This document shows, in pieces, positions 1-9,626 of a stretch of 64,000 nt of DNA. Each line of letters opens with the position of its first letter. Within the stretch, counting starts at the first letter, position 1. Both the position numbers and the translations under genes were made by a program. The notes under the pieces are model-generated. The model worked only from the letters and a program-made list of their open reading frames with translations. It had not been told where the DNA came from and searched no databases. The stretch is from Nostoc sp. HK-01 (GTDB taxonomy: Bacteria; Cyanobacteriota; Cyanobacteriia; Cyanobacteriales; Nostocaceae), in NCBI GenBank assembly GCA_003990705.1, contig AP018318.1, positions 3,165,501 to 3,229,500 of the forward strand, given 5' to 3'.

Positions 1-435
1 TAAAATTAGCAGTGCTTGGAGTTTATCTCGTTGCACTGTGCCAAAATAAGCTGTTTCGTCGTAACTAGTAAAAGCATTAAACTGACTACCCAAAGCACTA
101 AACAAACGGCCAAACTGTACTGGACGTTCTTTAGTACCTTTGAACATCAAATGTTCTAGTTGGTGAGAAATACCACTTTCCCCTTTACCTTCGTTGCGTG
201 AACCAACTTTGTACCATACTTGCACACTCACAACCGGAGCAGTATGGACTTCTTTAGTTAACACTGTTAAACCGTTGTCTAATAACGTTTTTTTCACTCC
301 TTGGGTAATGGATAGTCCGGAGACAGGCGCAACGGCGACTGGTGTCACCGCATTGATCACGTTACCCGAAAAAGGTATAAAACTCAGAAGAAAACTAAGT
401 AAAAATGCTAAAAACATCTTTGAGCGTCGCTGCAT
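1..435 (-). CDS. M16 family zinc metallopeptidase, N-terminal part (cut by window edge)
   Basis: The reading frame is open from an ATG at 435 to the left edge, giving the first 145 residues. Residues 1-30 form a positively charged start and a hydrophobic core, a likely Sec signal peptide, so the enzyme is probably periplasmic or membrane attached. After it comes the usual M16 opening (a strand with LDNGLTVL) and the inverted zinc-binding motif HxxEH, here HQLEH at about residues 91-95, which binds the zinc and supplies the catalytic glutamate. The text FNAFTSYDETAYF that follows is also typical of the family (pitrilysin, PqqL and processing-peptidase relatives). The C-terminal half and any partner gene lie outside the window. 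M16 peptidases cleave short peptides or presequences; the substrate cannot be told from here. Confidence 0.85.
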   Translation of the reverse strand, partial: MQRRSKMFLAFLLSFLLSFIPFSGNVINAVTPVAVAPVSGLSITQGVKKTLLDNGLTVLTKEVHTAPVVSVQVWYKVGSRNEGKGESGISHQLEHLMFKGTKERPVQFGRLFSALGSQFNAFTSYDETAYFGTVQRDKLQALLIL

Positions 436-576
436 AAGCAAATTAAAATGCGAATTTGTAATTCATAAAGGCGATTCTAGCGAATCATTGGGTCAGTTGC
501 TTTAAACCTCAATTTTTCCTTTATCCAGTCGCACAGACGAGAAATAGGGGCAAAATTAGGCGATCGCTTATTATAC

Positions 577-1557
577 TTACAACCAACGTTGTTGTTTAGC
601 AAAGGCAATACTGCTCAAAACAATTAGTAATATCACGCTAATTACAACTGGATATGCCCAAGCTTGCTCTAACTCTGGCATATATTTAAAGTTCATTCCA
701 TAAAAACCAGTAATGAAGGTGATGGGTAAAAATACAGTAGAAAGAATTGTTAACCTATTAATGCGTTCACTGGTTTTGCTGGCAATGTTATCCCGTTGAA
801 TTTCCATTAATTCTGACATCCAAGCTCTTAAAGCTTGGTATTCTTGCCAGAGATGATCAATTTGATAAACTAACTCTTGATTGAATAATGTTTTAACTGG
901 CAGAGTAATCCATTGAAAATCTTCATAATTCATCATTGCTAGAAGTGACTTGAGATTTTGAAAATTCCGCCGCCCAGAGCGAGTAGATTGCCTCATGGCG
1001 GCAATTTTATGATAAGTTGTTTCATCACCAGAATTGGCGAGAACTTCGTCTTCTAAATCATCAAGCTGTCTAGAAATATAATCAAATACACTATGATAAT
1101 TATTTAAAATATCTTTAAAAATCAAATATAAAATATAATCTACTCCCCAGCTTTGAATATCTATGTTTTGCTTTTGGATATTATTGAGTAATATAGTTAA
1201 AACTTTGATTTCTGTAATTTCAAAAGTAATAATAAAGTTACGACCTAATACAATACTCCCTCGCGCTACCTGAAACTCTCGATTTTTGAGTTGATGAGTG
1301 AGAATTTCATAGCCATCAAATAGACAATCTTCCATATCTTCATCAATTCCTGTGAGGGAATGGTTAAAAATCATGTCGATGCGAGATGGATCAAGTTGAA
1401 AGTGGTTAATAATTTTAGCGGTTCCGGTGCGATCGCGAAAATGAATACAGCGTAACCAGATATTCTGAGAACCATCAATCTTTTTTAGTATCGGCTCAAC
1501 ATCTTTACTAGAGAATAACTCTAGGTGATTCTGAGAAAATGTCAACAGAGTTAGCAT
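577..1557 (-). CDS. corA: CorA family divalent metal ion transporter
   Basis: This 326-residue protein has the CorA layout: a long cytoplasmic N-terminal domain rich in helices, then two transmembrane helices at about 270-286 and 300-320. The signature GMN, which forms the mouth of the pore, is at about 287-289 in the context FYGMNF, directly after the first membrane helix. The C-terminus is short and basic (KQQRWL), as usual. The family forms pentamers in the inner membrane that take up magnesium, and some members move cobalt or zinc or export zinc. The chosen ATG is preceded by an AGGA about eight bases upstream. It is transcribed alone, with UPF0182 on the same strand behind it. Ion preference cannot be judged from sequence. 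Confidence 0.9.
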   Translation of the reverse strand: MLTLLTFSQNHLELFSSKDVEPILKKIDGSQNIWLRCIHFRDRTGTAKIINHFQLDPSRIDMIFNHSLTGIDEDMEDCLFDGYEILTHQLKNREFQVARGSIVLGRNFIITFEITEIKVLTILLNNIQKQNIDIQSWGVDYILYLIFKDILNNYHSVFDYISRQLDDLEDEVLANSGDETTYHKIAAMRQSTRSGRRNFQNLKSLLAMMNYEDFQWITLPVKTLFNQELVYQIDHLWQEYQALRAWMSELMEIQRDNIASKTSERINRLTILSTVFLPITFITGFYGMNFKYMPELEQAWAYPVVISVILLIVLSSIAFAKQQRWL

Positions 1558-1731
1558 ATAGCGTTCCTAATTCAGTTGTGATCATTACTCCCAAAGCAAT
1601 TCTATTTCTCCTAGCGGCAACAGAATTTTGCCTTTAAGCGAGCATCACAACGACTCATGTTTTCCATAAATATCATGAATTCGTTGATGGCGCATGGCAG
1701 ATATTTAACAATTGAATTAAATTGAGATTTA

Positions 1732-4725
1732 TCACTGACTAGGCGAGGTTCCCTCATCAAAGGGACGCACAATAGCAGGTTCAGGCGTGACTTCTGGTTG
1801 AAAAATTGCTTGCAATGCTTGTTCTAGGGTTTGCGCCATGACAATGCGGTTTTCATAAGCTACAACTACCCGCACTAAGGTTGGTAAACTATTCTGAGTG
1901 GCTTCTAAATATATTGGCTCGACGTATAATAATGATTCTTCGATGGGAATGACTAACAAATTTCCTTGAATTGCTCTTGAGCCTTGACGATTCCATAAAG
2001 AAATTTGCTGAGAAATTACTGGATCTTGGTTAATGCGTGCTTCAATTTGTTCTGGCCCGTAAACTAGACGCTGTTTAGGAAAGATATATAACAATAACTT
2101 ACCGTAGTTATCGCCATCCGATCGCGCCGCTAACCAAGCAACTAAATTTGTCCGCTGTCTGGGAGTGTAAGGTAACAGTAAGATAAATTCTTCAAAAGGA
2201 ACGGTAGGCAGGTTGGTAATTAAATAATACGCCTCGACTGGTCGCGCTTTATCACCATAAATTTCGTTGGGAATTTGCCATTGGTCTTCGCGGTTGTAAA
2301 ATACTTGAGGATCGGTCATGTGATAAGTAATCAACCGTTCCGCTTGAATTTGAAAAAAGTCGGCAGGATAGCGGATATGATTACGGATGGTAGCTGGCAT
2401 GGCACTAAGAGGTTTAAACATCTTGGGAAAGATGTTTGCCCAAGTTCTAATTATGGGATCGCTGAAGTCAGCAATGTAAAAATTAACTGTGCCGTTGTAG
2501 GCATCAATGACTACTTTAACGGAGTTGCGGATATAGTTAATGCCTTCATTATTCGGGTCAGAATAAGGATAGCGATCGCTTGTTGTATAGGCATCTACTA
2601 TCCAATATAAATAATTTTTTACACCAGGAAACCCGTAACCAATACTAGGATCAGCTGCGACTAAGTAAGGGTCACTATCAAATTTGAGAAAAGGTGCGAT
2701 CGCCCGAATTCGTTGATTGATATTCCGCCGAAATAATACTTTTGTCTCTGGCAAAAAGTCGCGAGTGAAGAGCATTTGCCAATCTTTTAAATACATAGCA
2801 AATAACCCGCGTCGCCATGCACTACCAATCGAAATGCCACCTATACCATCATAAATGTTGTAAGCATTATCACTCCCACTAGGATAATCCAACTCTCTAA
2901 CCTTAGTGCCAGTCATGACATAATTATCAGTAATTTCACCGTAATAAATTCGGGGTAGACCAATAGGAATACTATCTCGAATAGCGTCATTAGAAGTTGT
3001 GAGAGCGCCATTAGCAGTACCAGCAATATCTTTGACAAAATATTCGGGTAGTCCCCCCGGTGCGACTGTATTCACTGGACTGAGGGTAAATCCATATCCA
3101 TGCGTATAAATTAGATGTTGGTTAACCCATGTCTGCGCTTGTTGGGGTACAGCACTATAGTCTAATTCTCGCGCCGCAATTAAGACTTGTCGCCGTTCGA
3201 TTAATTCAGTTGGTGTTTCAGAGGCCGTTGGTTGCTGTAGAATTGCTTCAGTTGCTAGGGTATACCGATCAATATCAGCATCGGGAAAGCGATAATAAGG
3301 ACGAATTTGTTGCAATTGGCGGTTGGTGTCTAAAAGTGGTCGCTGATCCCAAAGGCGAATGTTGCGAATTGTTAAGTCATTTGCTTTAATATCCGCTTCA
3401 GTTAAGTTTCCTTGGGGGTTGAAGGTTCGAGCGTCAATAGCTTCTAAGTCAAATGCTTGGCGAGTTAAGGCAATAGTCCGCTTAATATAAGGTTCCTCTC
3501 TCTGCAATTCATTTGGCTGAACAACGAGATACTGTACCACTGTTGGTAAAACCACCCCAGCAGCCACAGCCACCACCAAATAAACCCCCAAACCGTAAAA
3601 CACCCAGTGACGATAGGGAGATTTTCGTCGCCAAACAACTGTGCGCCCCAACAGGTAAAATGCAATCGCCACTGCTAAAACACACAACACTGTGTAAGCT
3701 GGTAACTGTGTTTGCACATCAGTGTAGCTGGCTCCGTAACTTACACCTTGTTGAGAATAGACTAGTTCGTAACGACTCAGCCAATAACTCAAGGCGACAA
3801 CTAACATTAACAAGCCACCCATCCCAGACAAATGACGCTGTTGTGGCGATGAAAACCCAGGGAAAAGCCCCTGACTTAAACTGTCTGCGGAAAGAAGATA
3901 AATTAGGCTAACGGCGATGAAACCATATAAAAATAAACCCATTAACCAAAGTTCTATCAATTCCCCAACAGGTAGGGAAAAGATATAAAAGCTGATATCT
4001 CGATTAAATAAAGGCTCGGAATAATTAAAAGTAGTAGGATGAAAATATTGCAGAACTTTTGCCCAGTTGTGGTAAATTATCCAACCAAATAGGACACTAA
4101 ATACACCAGCGATCGCCGTTAATAACCAACGAGGATAAATTACAATAGCGATCGCGACTCCTACAATTAAGCCAATAGATAAAACCTGAGTAGTAATTTG
4201 CCTACCTAACGTCCAAATTGTCTCTAGTCGGAACAGGGAAATAACTGGTAAACTAACCTGATTTACAGAAGACTGCCAATATGCAAAGGCAATTTGACTA
4301 TAGTGCGCCAGCATTAACCCAACCAACAAGCTGAATATCACAACTATTGGTAGTAACCAGCGTAATTTAATTGGCAAACCTGTGTAAGTTATCTGACTGT
4401 TATCATATTTTGCATACTGCGGACTGAGTAGGTTTTTTAGTTCTGCACTCAGTCCAGCTTCCTCACGCTTGACTTGGGCAATTTTTAAAGATGAGGGATA
4501 TTTTAGCCGCTGTGCTAACTCTAAATTTCCCCATAAGTAAATAGCACTAATGGCTGCAACAAATAATACTAAACTAAACTTAGTTACTACCCTTAACAAG
4601 AATACTTGCAGATAGCCAACTTCTTGAAACCAAAAAATTTCTGCTCCTAGACGGGAGGCTACATTCAAAAACAGCCACAGCCCTAGGAGTATTATGAACA
4701 GTTTCAAGCACCATTTCCAAAGCAT
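1732..4725 (-). CDS. UPF0182 family large membrane protein
   Basis: The protein is 997 residues long, close to the usual 900-1,000 of UPF0182. Roughly the first 390 residues hold about seven hydrophobic membrane-spanning stretches (for example near 10-30, 45-65, 120-145 and 180-215). The remaining 600 residues are a large hydrophilic domain with tryptophan- and tyrosine-rich motifs such as [13 protein letters not shown] and [13 protein letters not shown], which are conserved in the family. The C-terminal tail is acidic and loosely structured. The family is widespread in cyanobacteria and actinobacteria and has no established biochemical function; an envelope role is an inference from topology. 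It lies between corA and the pentapeptide/TPR gene on the same strand, with gaps above 170 bases, so operon membership is doubtful. Confidence 0.88.
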   Translation of the reverse strand: MLWKWCLKLFIILLGLWLFLNVASRLGAEIFWFQEVGYLQVFLLRVVTKFSLVLFVAAISAIYLWGNLELAQRLKYPSSLKIAQVKREEAGLSAELKNLLSPQYAKYDNSQITYTGLPIKLRWLLPIVVIFSLLVGLMLAHYSQIAFAYWQSSVNQVSLPVISLFRLETIWTLGRQITTQVLSIGLIVGVAIAIVIYPRWLLTAIAGVFSVLFGWIIYHNWAKVLQYFHPTTFNYSEPLFNRDISFYIFSLPVGELIELWLMGLFLYGFIAVSLIYLLSADSLSQGLFPGFSSPQQRHLSGMGGLLMLVVALSYWLSRYELVYSQQGVSYGASYTDVQTQLPAYTVLCVLAVAIAFYLLGRTVVWRRKSPYRHWVFYGLGVYLVVAVAAGVVLPTVVQYLVVQPNELQREEPYIKRTIALTRQAFDLEAIDARTFNPQGNLTEADIKANDLTIRNIRLWDQRPLLDTNRQLQQIRPYYRFPDADIDRYTLATEAILQQPTASETPTELIERRQVLIAARELDYSAVPQQAQTWVNQHLIYTHGYGFTLSPVNTVAPGGLPEYFVKDIAGTANGALTTSNDAIRDSIPIGLPRIYYGEITDNYVMTGTKVRELDYPSGSDNAYNIYDGIGGISIGSAWRRGLFAMYLKDWQMLFTRDFLPETKVLFRRNINQRIRAIAPFLKFDSDPYLVAADPSIGYGFPGVKNYLYWIVDAYTTSDRYPYSDPNNEGINYIRNSVKVVIDAYNGTVNFYIADFSDPIIRTWANIFPKMFKPLSAMPATIRNHIRYPADFFQIQAERLITYHMTDPQVFYNREDQWQIPNEIYGDKARPVEAYYLITNLPTVPFEEFILLLPYTPRQRTNLVAWLAARSDGDNYGKLLLYIFPKQRLVYGPEQIEARINQDPVISQQISLWNRQGSRAIQGNLLVIPIEESLLYVEPIYLEATQNSLPTLVRVVVAYENRIVMAQTLEQALQAIFQPEVTPEPAIVRPFDEGTSPSQ

Positions 4726-4848
4726 TTTGTGGCAGCCAATCTATTGCTCAAGGAAAGTATGTCATAAGTCGTAACTATATTTCTATAATCTGAGAATGGG
4801 GAAATTTGAGCATCTCTCTGAGATGATAAATTCTCAAAACGCTGGAAA

Positions 4849-4891
4849 CTCTGCGCCTCGGTGGTTTTTTATTTCACGCAGAGGCGCAGAG
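4849..4891. repeat. Imperfect hairpin downstream of the pentapeptide gene
   Basis: An 11-bp arm CTCTGCGCCTC and its exact complement GAGGCGCAGAG enclose a 21-bp T-rich loop. It lies just 3' of the pentapeptide/TPR gene on the minus strand and could act as a transcription stop or RNA stabiliser. Similar CTCTGCGCC words are common dispersed repeats in cyanobacteria, and one lies near 22,360 in this window. Confidence 0.5.
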
Positions 4892-4906
4892 AGGATGGGG
4901 AGTTGT

Positions 4907-6634
4907 TTACAACCCGGCGACAATTTGCTGTACTCTTTCTACACTGGGATTATCTTGTTTTTGCGAGTAGAGTTTCATTGCTTGTTCAAAAGCGAGTTTA
5001 GCTTCTGGTTTCTTTTTCAAAGCTAATAAAGCATTACCTTTATTTTCATAAGCTGCGGCATAATTGGGATCTCGTTGAATAATGCGATCGCAATCTTTGA
5101 TAGCATCCTCATATTTTTTGCGATTAAACCGGGCTAAACTGCGTTGATAATAAGCTTCGATATAATTTTCATCAATTTCAATGGCGCGGTCAAAATCTTT
5201 AGTAGCATCTTTATGCTGGCTAATAGCTGAACGAGCGAGGCCACGATTTAAATATGCCCAAGCCCAACCACTAGAATTATCAATAGCTTTATCATAATCT
5301 TGAATGGCACTTTGATAATCTTGCAGTGCAAAACGCGCTAAACCTCGGTTATTGTAGGCTTCAGCAAATTTAGCATTGATTCTAATGGCTTGAGAAGCTT
5401 CGGTAATGACCGTGGCATAATCTTTTTGAATGCGATGAATTGTGGCGCGTCCGTTATAAGCTTCTGCATTGTTAGAGTCGAGGCGAATTGCTTGGTCAAA
5501 ATCAGTTAACGCACTGGCATAATCATTCTGCTCGATGCGAGTTAGGCCACGATTGCTGTATGCTTTGGCATAGCTAGGGTCAATTTCAATAGCTTTATTA
5601 TAGTCAGCGATCGCAGCTTGATAGTTTTTTAATTTACTCTGAGCAAACCCGCGACTGGTATAAGTTTGAGCATCTCTAGGATTTAATTCTATAGCTTTGT
5701 TGTAATAGGCGATCGCGTTTTGATATCTTCTTTTACTACTGAGTGTATTTCCCCAACGGCTGTAATCTCCAGCATCAGCGCGAATATTGTTAGGTAGGCT
5801 ATCGACATCAAGATTAGCACCCCTTAAATCTGCATTATCTAAGTTGGCGCTATTTAATTTACTACCAATCAAATCTGCACCTTGCAAATTCGCATTGTAG
5901 AGGTTAGCATTTTGCAAGTCAGTATTGTTCAATCGGGCATTACTCAAGTCAGCATTTTGTAAGTTTGCATAACTGAGATTGGCATTTTTCAGTTCTACAC
6001 CCCTCAAGTTATAACCATTCAAATTCACTCGACTCAGGTTAACCCCATTCAGCGACACGCCACGGAAGTTAAAATTTCTCAAATCTGCATTGCTTAAATC
6101 AACACCATTGAGATTTACTCCCTGGAGGTTGACATTATCAAATCGCACACCCCGCATGTTAGCATCAGTCAAATTTGCACCATTCAGGTTAGCACCACTT
6201 AAATCCGCATTTGTTAAATCAGCACGACTTAAATTAGCATTTCGCAAATCTGCGCCACTTAAGTTAGTGCTACTCAAGTCTGCATCACTTAAGTTTGCAC
6301 TTACCAAATCAGCCCGAAAGGCGTTAGCACGAGACAGTTTAGCCTTACTTAAATTAGTGTTACGCAAATTAGCGCCACTCAAATCTGCGTTACTTAAGTC
6401 TGCACCACCCAAATTGGAGTTAGATAAATCAGCCCGCAGCAAGTTTTTCCAGCTAAAATTTGCCCCACTTAAGTCACATTTTGCACAGTTGTTAGTATCT
6501 ATTAACTGTTTGACATGTTCCGGCTTACTAGCGTAAACCGGAATTGTCATTAACAGTGGAGTTAAAAAGGTCAGAGTTATCAAAAACTGCTTTAGATTTT
6601 TTGCTTTAGTAGTCTCAGTAAATTTTCTTAGCAT
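4907..6634 (-). CDS. Secreted pentapeptide-repeat plus TPR protein
   Basis: The 575-residue product starts with a signal peptide (about residues 14-35, ending PVYAS). A short cysteine-containing linker NNCAKCDLSGANF leads into about 45 tandem pentapeptide repeats of the A(D/N)LxX kind (roughly 50-285), which fold into a right-handed quadrilateral beta helix. From about 290 to 565 come seven or eight TPR units with the AYNNRGLARF-like signature. Both halves are protein-interaction scaffolds, so no enzymatic role is proposed. The signal peptide suggests action in the periplasm, thylakoid lumen or outside the cell. The CxxC just before the repeats recurs in cyanobacterial pentapeptide proteins. 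The start is supported by a GAGG about ten bases upstream. Confidence 0.85.
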   Translation of the reverse strand: MLRKFTETTKAKNLKQFLITLTFLTPLLMTIPVYASKPEHVKQLIDTNNCAKCDLSGANFSWKNLLRADLSNSNLGGADLSNADLSGANLRNTNLSKAKLSRANAFRADLVSANLSDADLSSTNLSGADLRNANLSRADLTNADLSGANLNGANLTDANMRGVRFDNVNLQGVNLNGVDLSNADLRNFNFRGVSLNGVNLSRVNLNGYNLRGVELKNANLSYANLQNADLSNARLNNTDLQNANLYNANLQGADLIGSKLNSANLDNADLRGANLDVDSLPNNIRADAGDYSRWGNTLSSKRRYQNAIAYYNKAIELNPRDAQTYTSRGFAQSKLKNYQAAIADYNKAIEIDPSYAKAYSNRGLTRIEQNDYASALTDFDQAIRLDSNNAEAYNGRATIHRIQKDYATVITEASQAIRINAKFAEAYNNRGLARFALQDYQSAIQDYDKAIDNSSGWAWAYLNRGLARSAISQHKDATKDFDRAIEIDENYIEAYYQRSLARFNRKKYEDAIKDCDRIIQRDPNYAAAYENKGNALLALKKKPEAKLAFEQAMKLYSQKQDNPSVERVQQIVAGL

Positions 6635-6790
6635 CCGTCACTAATCCTCAAGCTGCTTCTAACTTTTACAAGCTCAAAACCTAGTATTACGGATAAACTC
6701 AGCGCTATCTTTGTTCCTGAGTACCACTTGGCGCTACTCTGCGCTTACCCTTGCGCCCTTTGCGTTTCAATTTCCACCCTCAGATGACAA

Positions 6791-6822
6791 AATGTAAAAA
6801 CCCTGCTCAATATTGAACAGGG
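6791..6822 (-). terminator. Rho-independent terminator after the 33-residue ORF
   Basis: Read on the minus strand, CCCTG and CAGGG pair around a TCAATATTGA palindrome (6801-6822) and are followed at once by TTTTTACATTTT. It lies about 40 bases past the stop codon of the small ORF at 6862-6963. Confidence 0.75.
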
Positions 6823-6861
6823 ATATGTAAATTTTCTTTATTAAAATTCTCAGCATCCAAC

Positions 6862-6963
6862 CTAGAACATATTCATAATCGTAATCACACTTACACTGGT
6901 TAATATAACCAAAACGCCCATGAATACAGATACACCTAGTTGGTTGGGTTTAGAAGTGTTCAT
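6862..6963 (-). CDS. 33-residue single-span membrane micro-protein
   Basis: An ATG at 6963 opens a 33-codon frame ending in TAG. It has a good ribosome site (AAGGAAA about nine bases upstream) and a strong terminator about 40 bases downstream, so it behaves like a complete single-gene transcript. The product is a short polar start (MNTSKPNQLG) followed by about 20 hydrophobic residues (SVFMGVLVILTSVSVITIMN), that is, one membrane helix. I do not recognise it. Cyanobacteria carry many proteins of 29-45 residues of this kind as subunits of photosystems, cytochrome b6f and NDH-1, so a small thylakoid subunit is possible, but that is inference only. Confidence 0.6.
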   Translation of the reverse strand: MNTSKPNQLGVSVFMGVLVILTSVSVITIMNMF

Positions 6964-7242
6964 TTGTGTAAATTTCCTTAATTATTATGCTTTGTTTAAG
7001 AATAACAATCCCCGTATAAATATCTAAGAAAGTCAGGTAAAACTTAAAATAGCGCAAAGCTTCTTAGTAAATACTGTTGTAAGTGCTTACATATCAGTAG
7101 GAAAAATCGCTGAAACTAACCAAGCTAGTTTTTATGGTTGTAAAATTACTGTTGACAGCGATCGCAAATAACACTCAACAGTTAACAAAAAAACTATGTT
7201 GTGTCATTAATTCTCATTTTTAACCATTAACGATTAATTTTT

Positions 7243-8493
7243 ATGATTAAAATCCTCCACCTTTCAGATATCCACATGGGAAGTGGTTTTTCCCACGGTC
7301 GAATTAACCCAACGACTGGATTAAACACGCGTTTGGAGGATTTTGTTAATACCTTATCGCTGTGCATTGATCGCGCATTAACTGATCCTGTAGATTTAGT
7401 CATATTTGGTGGGGATGCTTTTCCTGATGCGACACCACCGCCTTATGTGCAGGAAGCTTTTGCCAGTCAGTTTCGTCGCCTTGTTGATGCGAATATCCCC
7501 ACAGTATTGTTGGTAGGAAATCATGACCAACATTCCCAAGGTTTGGGAGGTGCAAGTTTAAATATTTATCGGACTTTGGGTGTACCGGGGTTTATGGTTG
7601 GTGATACGTTGAAAACTCATCATATCCAAACCCGCAACGGGAAAGTCCAAGTAATTACTCTCCCTTGGCTAACTCGTTCGACATTAATGACGCGCCAAGA
7701 AACCGAAGGTGTGTCTTTAGCGGAAGTCAACCAGTTATTAACAGACAGGTTACAAGTGGTGATTGAAGGAGAAATCCGCCGCCTTGACCCAAATGTACCA
7801 ACAATATTATTAGCTCACTTGATGGCTGATAATGCAACTTTGGGCGCAGAACGTTTACTAGCGGTGGGTAAGGGTTTTACTTTGCCGTTATCTTTGCTGA
7901 CGCGACCTTGTTTTGATTATGTCGCCTTGGGACATGTTCACAAACACCAGAATTTAAATAAACATAACAACCCGCCAGTAATTTATCCGGGGAGTATTGA
8001 ACGGGTAGATTTTAGCGAAGAAAAAGAGGATAAAGGCTATGTGATGGTTGAACTGGAACAGGGAAATACAACTTGGGAATTTTGTCCCTTACCAGTTCGC
8101 AGTTTTCGCACCATTGAAGTAGATATATCCAAAGCCGAAGATCCCCAGGGAGCGATTTTGAAAGCGATCGCCAAATATGATATTCAAGATGCAGTAGTGC
8201 GATTAATTTATAAATTGCGTTCCGAACAGTTAGATGTAATTGAAAATGCTGTCTTACATACTGCCTTAAAATCAGCCCACACCTACACCATTCAACCAGA
8301 ACTACTCAGTCAGTTAGCCCGTCCCCGCGTTCCCGAATTGAGTGCGAGTAGTAGTATTGACCCAATGGAAGCATTGAAAACCTACTTAAATAATCGTGAA
8401 GACCTTAAAGAAATTGCTGCAACTATGCTAGAAGCTGCGGAAAAGTTGCTATCAGATGATGTAGAAATTTGGTTAGAAGGTGCGGCTGATTGA
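7243..8493 (+). CDS. sbcD: SbcD/Mre11-type DNA repair exonuclease subunit
   Basis: The 416-residue protein carries all metallophosphoesterase motifs in Mre11/SbcD order: ILHLSDIHMGSG (residues 4-15), FGGDAFPD (about 55), VGNHDQH (about 96), a central AHLM, and LGHVHKHQ (about 228), followed by PVIYPGSIERVDFSEE, which is diagnostic of SbcD rather than of phosphatases. These residues bind two Mn ions for nuclease action on DNA ends and hairpins in complex with the SbcC ATPase. No sbcC lies in the window, so the partner must be elsewhere, as is common in cyanobacteria. The gene ends exactly one base before the stop codon of the convergent gene. Confidence 0.85.
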   Translation: MIKILHLSDIHMGSGFSHGRINPTTGLNTRLEDFVNTLSLCIDRALTDPVDLVIFGGDAFPDATPPPYVQEAFASQFRRLVDANIPTVLLVGNHDQHSQGLGGASLNIYRTLGVPGFMVGDTLKTHHIQTRNGKVQVITLPWLTRSTLMTRQETEGVSLAEVNQLLTDRLQVVIEGEIRRLDPNVPTILLAHLMADNATLGAERLLAVGKGFTLPLSLLTRPCFDYVALGHVHKHQNLNKHNNPPVIYPGSIERVDFSEEKEDKGYVMVELEQGNTTWEFCPLPVRSFRTIEVDISKAEDPQGAILKAIAKYDIQDAVVRLIYKLRSEQLDVIENAVLHTALKSAHTYTIQPELLSQLARPRVPELSASSSIDPMEALKTYLNNREDLKEIAATMLEAAEKLLSDDVEIWLEGAAD

Positions 8494-8997
8494 TTATTTC
8501 CAAATCATAGGAGCGATCGCAGCGATAATCAACAGAAAAATAATTTCTAAAACGTAGCTGACATACACAGTGCTATTGAGCAAACCATCCCAGAGATAAC
8601 CTTTACGTTTAGGCTGGGGACTGCGTTTTAAAGAATGACTCCAACTGGTGTAGATACCGGGACTGTTGAAACCACAGGTATTCTTTAAAATCAACTCAAT
8701 TTCAGCGACGCGGGGATAAAAACCGCGCTGAAAGTGCTTCCATTGACTTTCGAGAATCCAGAAAAATATCGGGATAGAACAACCGATAATAGCGATCGCA
8801 CTAGCTTTTGATTGTTGCTGTAACATCAAAGCTAAAACACCCCCAGTCCCGGTAATTCCCAGCGCCTTAATTACCCAAATCTGCTTATTGTAATCTTCAA
8901 TAGTGTTTTGCAGAAAAAAGTATTCTTGTTTGAGCAAGTCTAATTCAAAATCACTCAAAGGTTGCGGCTGAGATTCAGTTGGTGATGGGTTAGACAT
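8494..8997 (-). CDS. Small membrane protein with cytosolic helical head
   Basis: A 167-residue protein. The proline-rich start and a helix with EYFFLQNTIEDYNKQIW (about 25-42) are followed by two close hydrophobic spans (about 44-62 and 66-84), a basic central region (FQRGFYPRVAEIE, KRSPQPKRKG), and a third span near the C-terminus (about 143-165). The pattern, a helical lead with paired spans, resembles RipA-like or SLATT-like small membrane proteins, some of which serve as membrane effectors in conflict systems, but the match is by topology only. Its stop codon abuts that of sbcD with no intergenic base. It is divergent from the repeat region upstream of the NACHT gene. Confidence 0.55.
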   Translation of the reverse strand: MSNPSPTESQPQPLSDFELDLLKQEYFFLQNTIEDYNKQIWVIKALGITGTGGVLALMLQQQSKASAIAIIGCSIPIFFWILESQWKHFQRGFYPRVAEIELILKNTCGFNSPGIYTSWSHSLKRSPQPKRKGYLWDGLLNSTVYVSYVLEIIFLLIIAAIAPMIWK

Positions 8998-9167
8998 GGC
9001 TGTTAGGAAAGTTTACTGAGATGAAATTAGCATAATTTGGAAAAAATATCCCCGACTTCTTTGAGAATTAGGAGATGTTGTTGCAATCTCTCCACGCTAA
9101 GTAGTTATAGCGTTTCCTAATCTAGTAGGGGCGAACGGTCGTTTGCCCTATGTACTAATTACACAAT

Positions 9168-9230
9168 GTCATTGCGAGCGAAGCGAAGCAATCCCACCCC
9201 CTGCGATTGCTTCGCTTCGCTCGCAATGAC
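9168..9230. repeat. Perfect 26-bp palindrome (REP/MITE-like)
   Basis: The arms at 9168-9193 and 9205-9230 are exact inverted complements around an 11-base loop. They contain the cyanobacterial word GCGAGCGAAGCGAAGC. Degenerate relatives are visible at about 50,215-50,300 and 58,235-58,340. Confidence 0.85.
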
Positions 9231-9257
9231 TGTAAATATTTTTGTCCGATTACTTAA

Positions 9258-9362
9258 ATGAAGTTCCAACACTCATTAATTAAGTTCCAATCTTCATTAA
9301 AGAAGCAAAAACACTCATTAATAAAGCTCCAATACTCATTCACGAGTAAAAAAGACTCATGA
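9258..9362 (+). CDS. Possible 34-residue heptad-repeat peptide in the minisatellite
   Basis: Because the tandem repeat is 21 bp long, it can be read as seven-residue repeats. From the ATG at 9258 the frame gives MKFQHSLIK, then KFQSSLK, KQKHSLI and KLQYSFT type units, and a TGA at 9360-9362. A 22-base unit further on breaks the frame. No convincing ribosome site is present. A short lysine-rich amphipathic peptide is possible, but the frame may be only a by-product of the repeat. Confidence 0.2.
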   Translation: MKFQHSLIKFQSSLKKQKHSLIKLQYSFTSKKDS

Positions 9363-9513
9363 ATAAAGTTACACAGCCTCATTAATCAAGTTCTGGCATT
9401 CATTAAAGAAGCAAAAAGGCTCATTAATGAAGCTCCAATACTCATTAATGAAGTTCTGAGCTTTATTTACGAGAATCTAGAACTCAATAAAGCAGTTACA
9501 ATTTAACTCAGTA
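9261..9513. repeat. Degenerate 21-bp minisatellite, about 12 units
   Basis: Units such as AAGTTCCAACACTCATTAAT(T), AAGCAAAAACACTCATTAATA and AAGCTCCAATACTCATTAATG follow head to tail from 9261. All are 21 bp except one of 22 bp (9366-9387), and they fade out near 9513. The constant part is ACTCATTAA. The array ends about 110 bases before the NACHT gene and fills most of the interval 9231-9513. From 9514 to 9626 there is no clear promoter consensus. Confidence 0.8.
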
Positions 9514-9626
9514 AATTAAATTATGTCCGTTATATACCGTTACTAGAGGTGAGGTTAAATGCTTTTAGCCTATCCCTGTAATTTCTGCCCTTTTCCCAGC
9601 ATCAGCACCCCGCAATTTCACCCAGC

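Noticed and set aside
194-505. Plus-strand frame of 103 codons at the left edge
   Set aside because: It lies opposite the M16 peptidase start, whose HxxEH motif and signal peptide establish the minus strand as coding.
6090-6536. 148-codon plus-strand frame opposite the pentapeptide gene, with its own periodic sequence
   Set aside because: It is the antisense shadow of the pentapeptide repeats; the coding strand has the clear A(D/N)LxX pattern, signal peptide and ribosome site.
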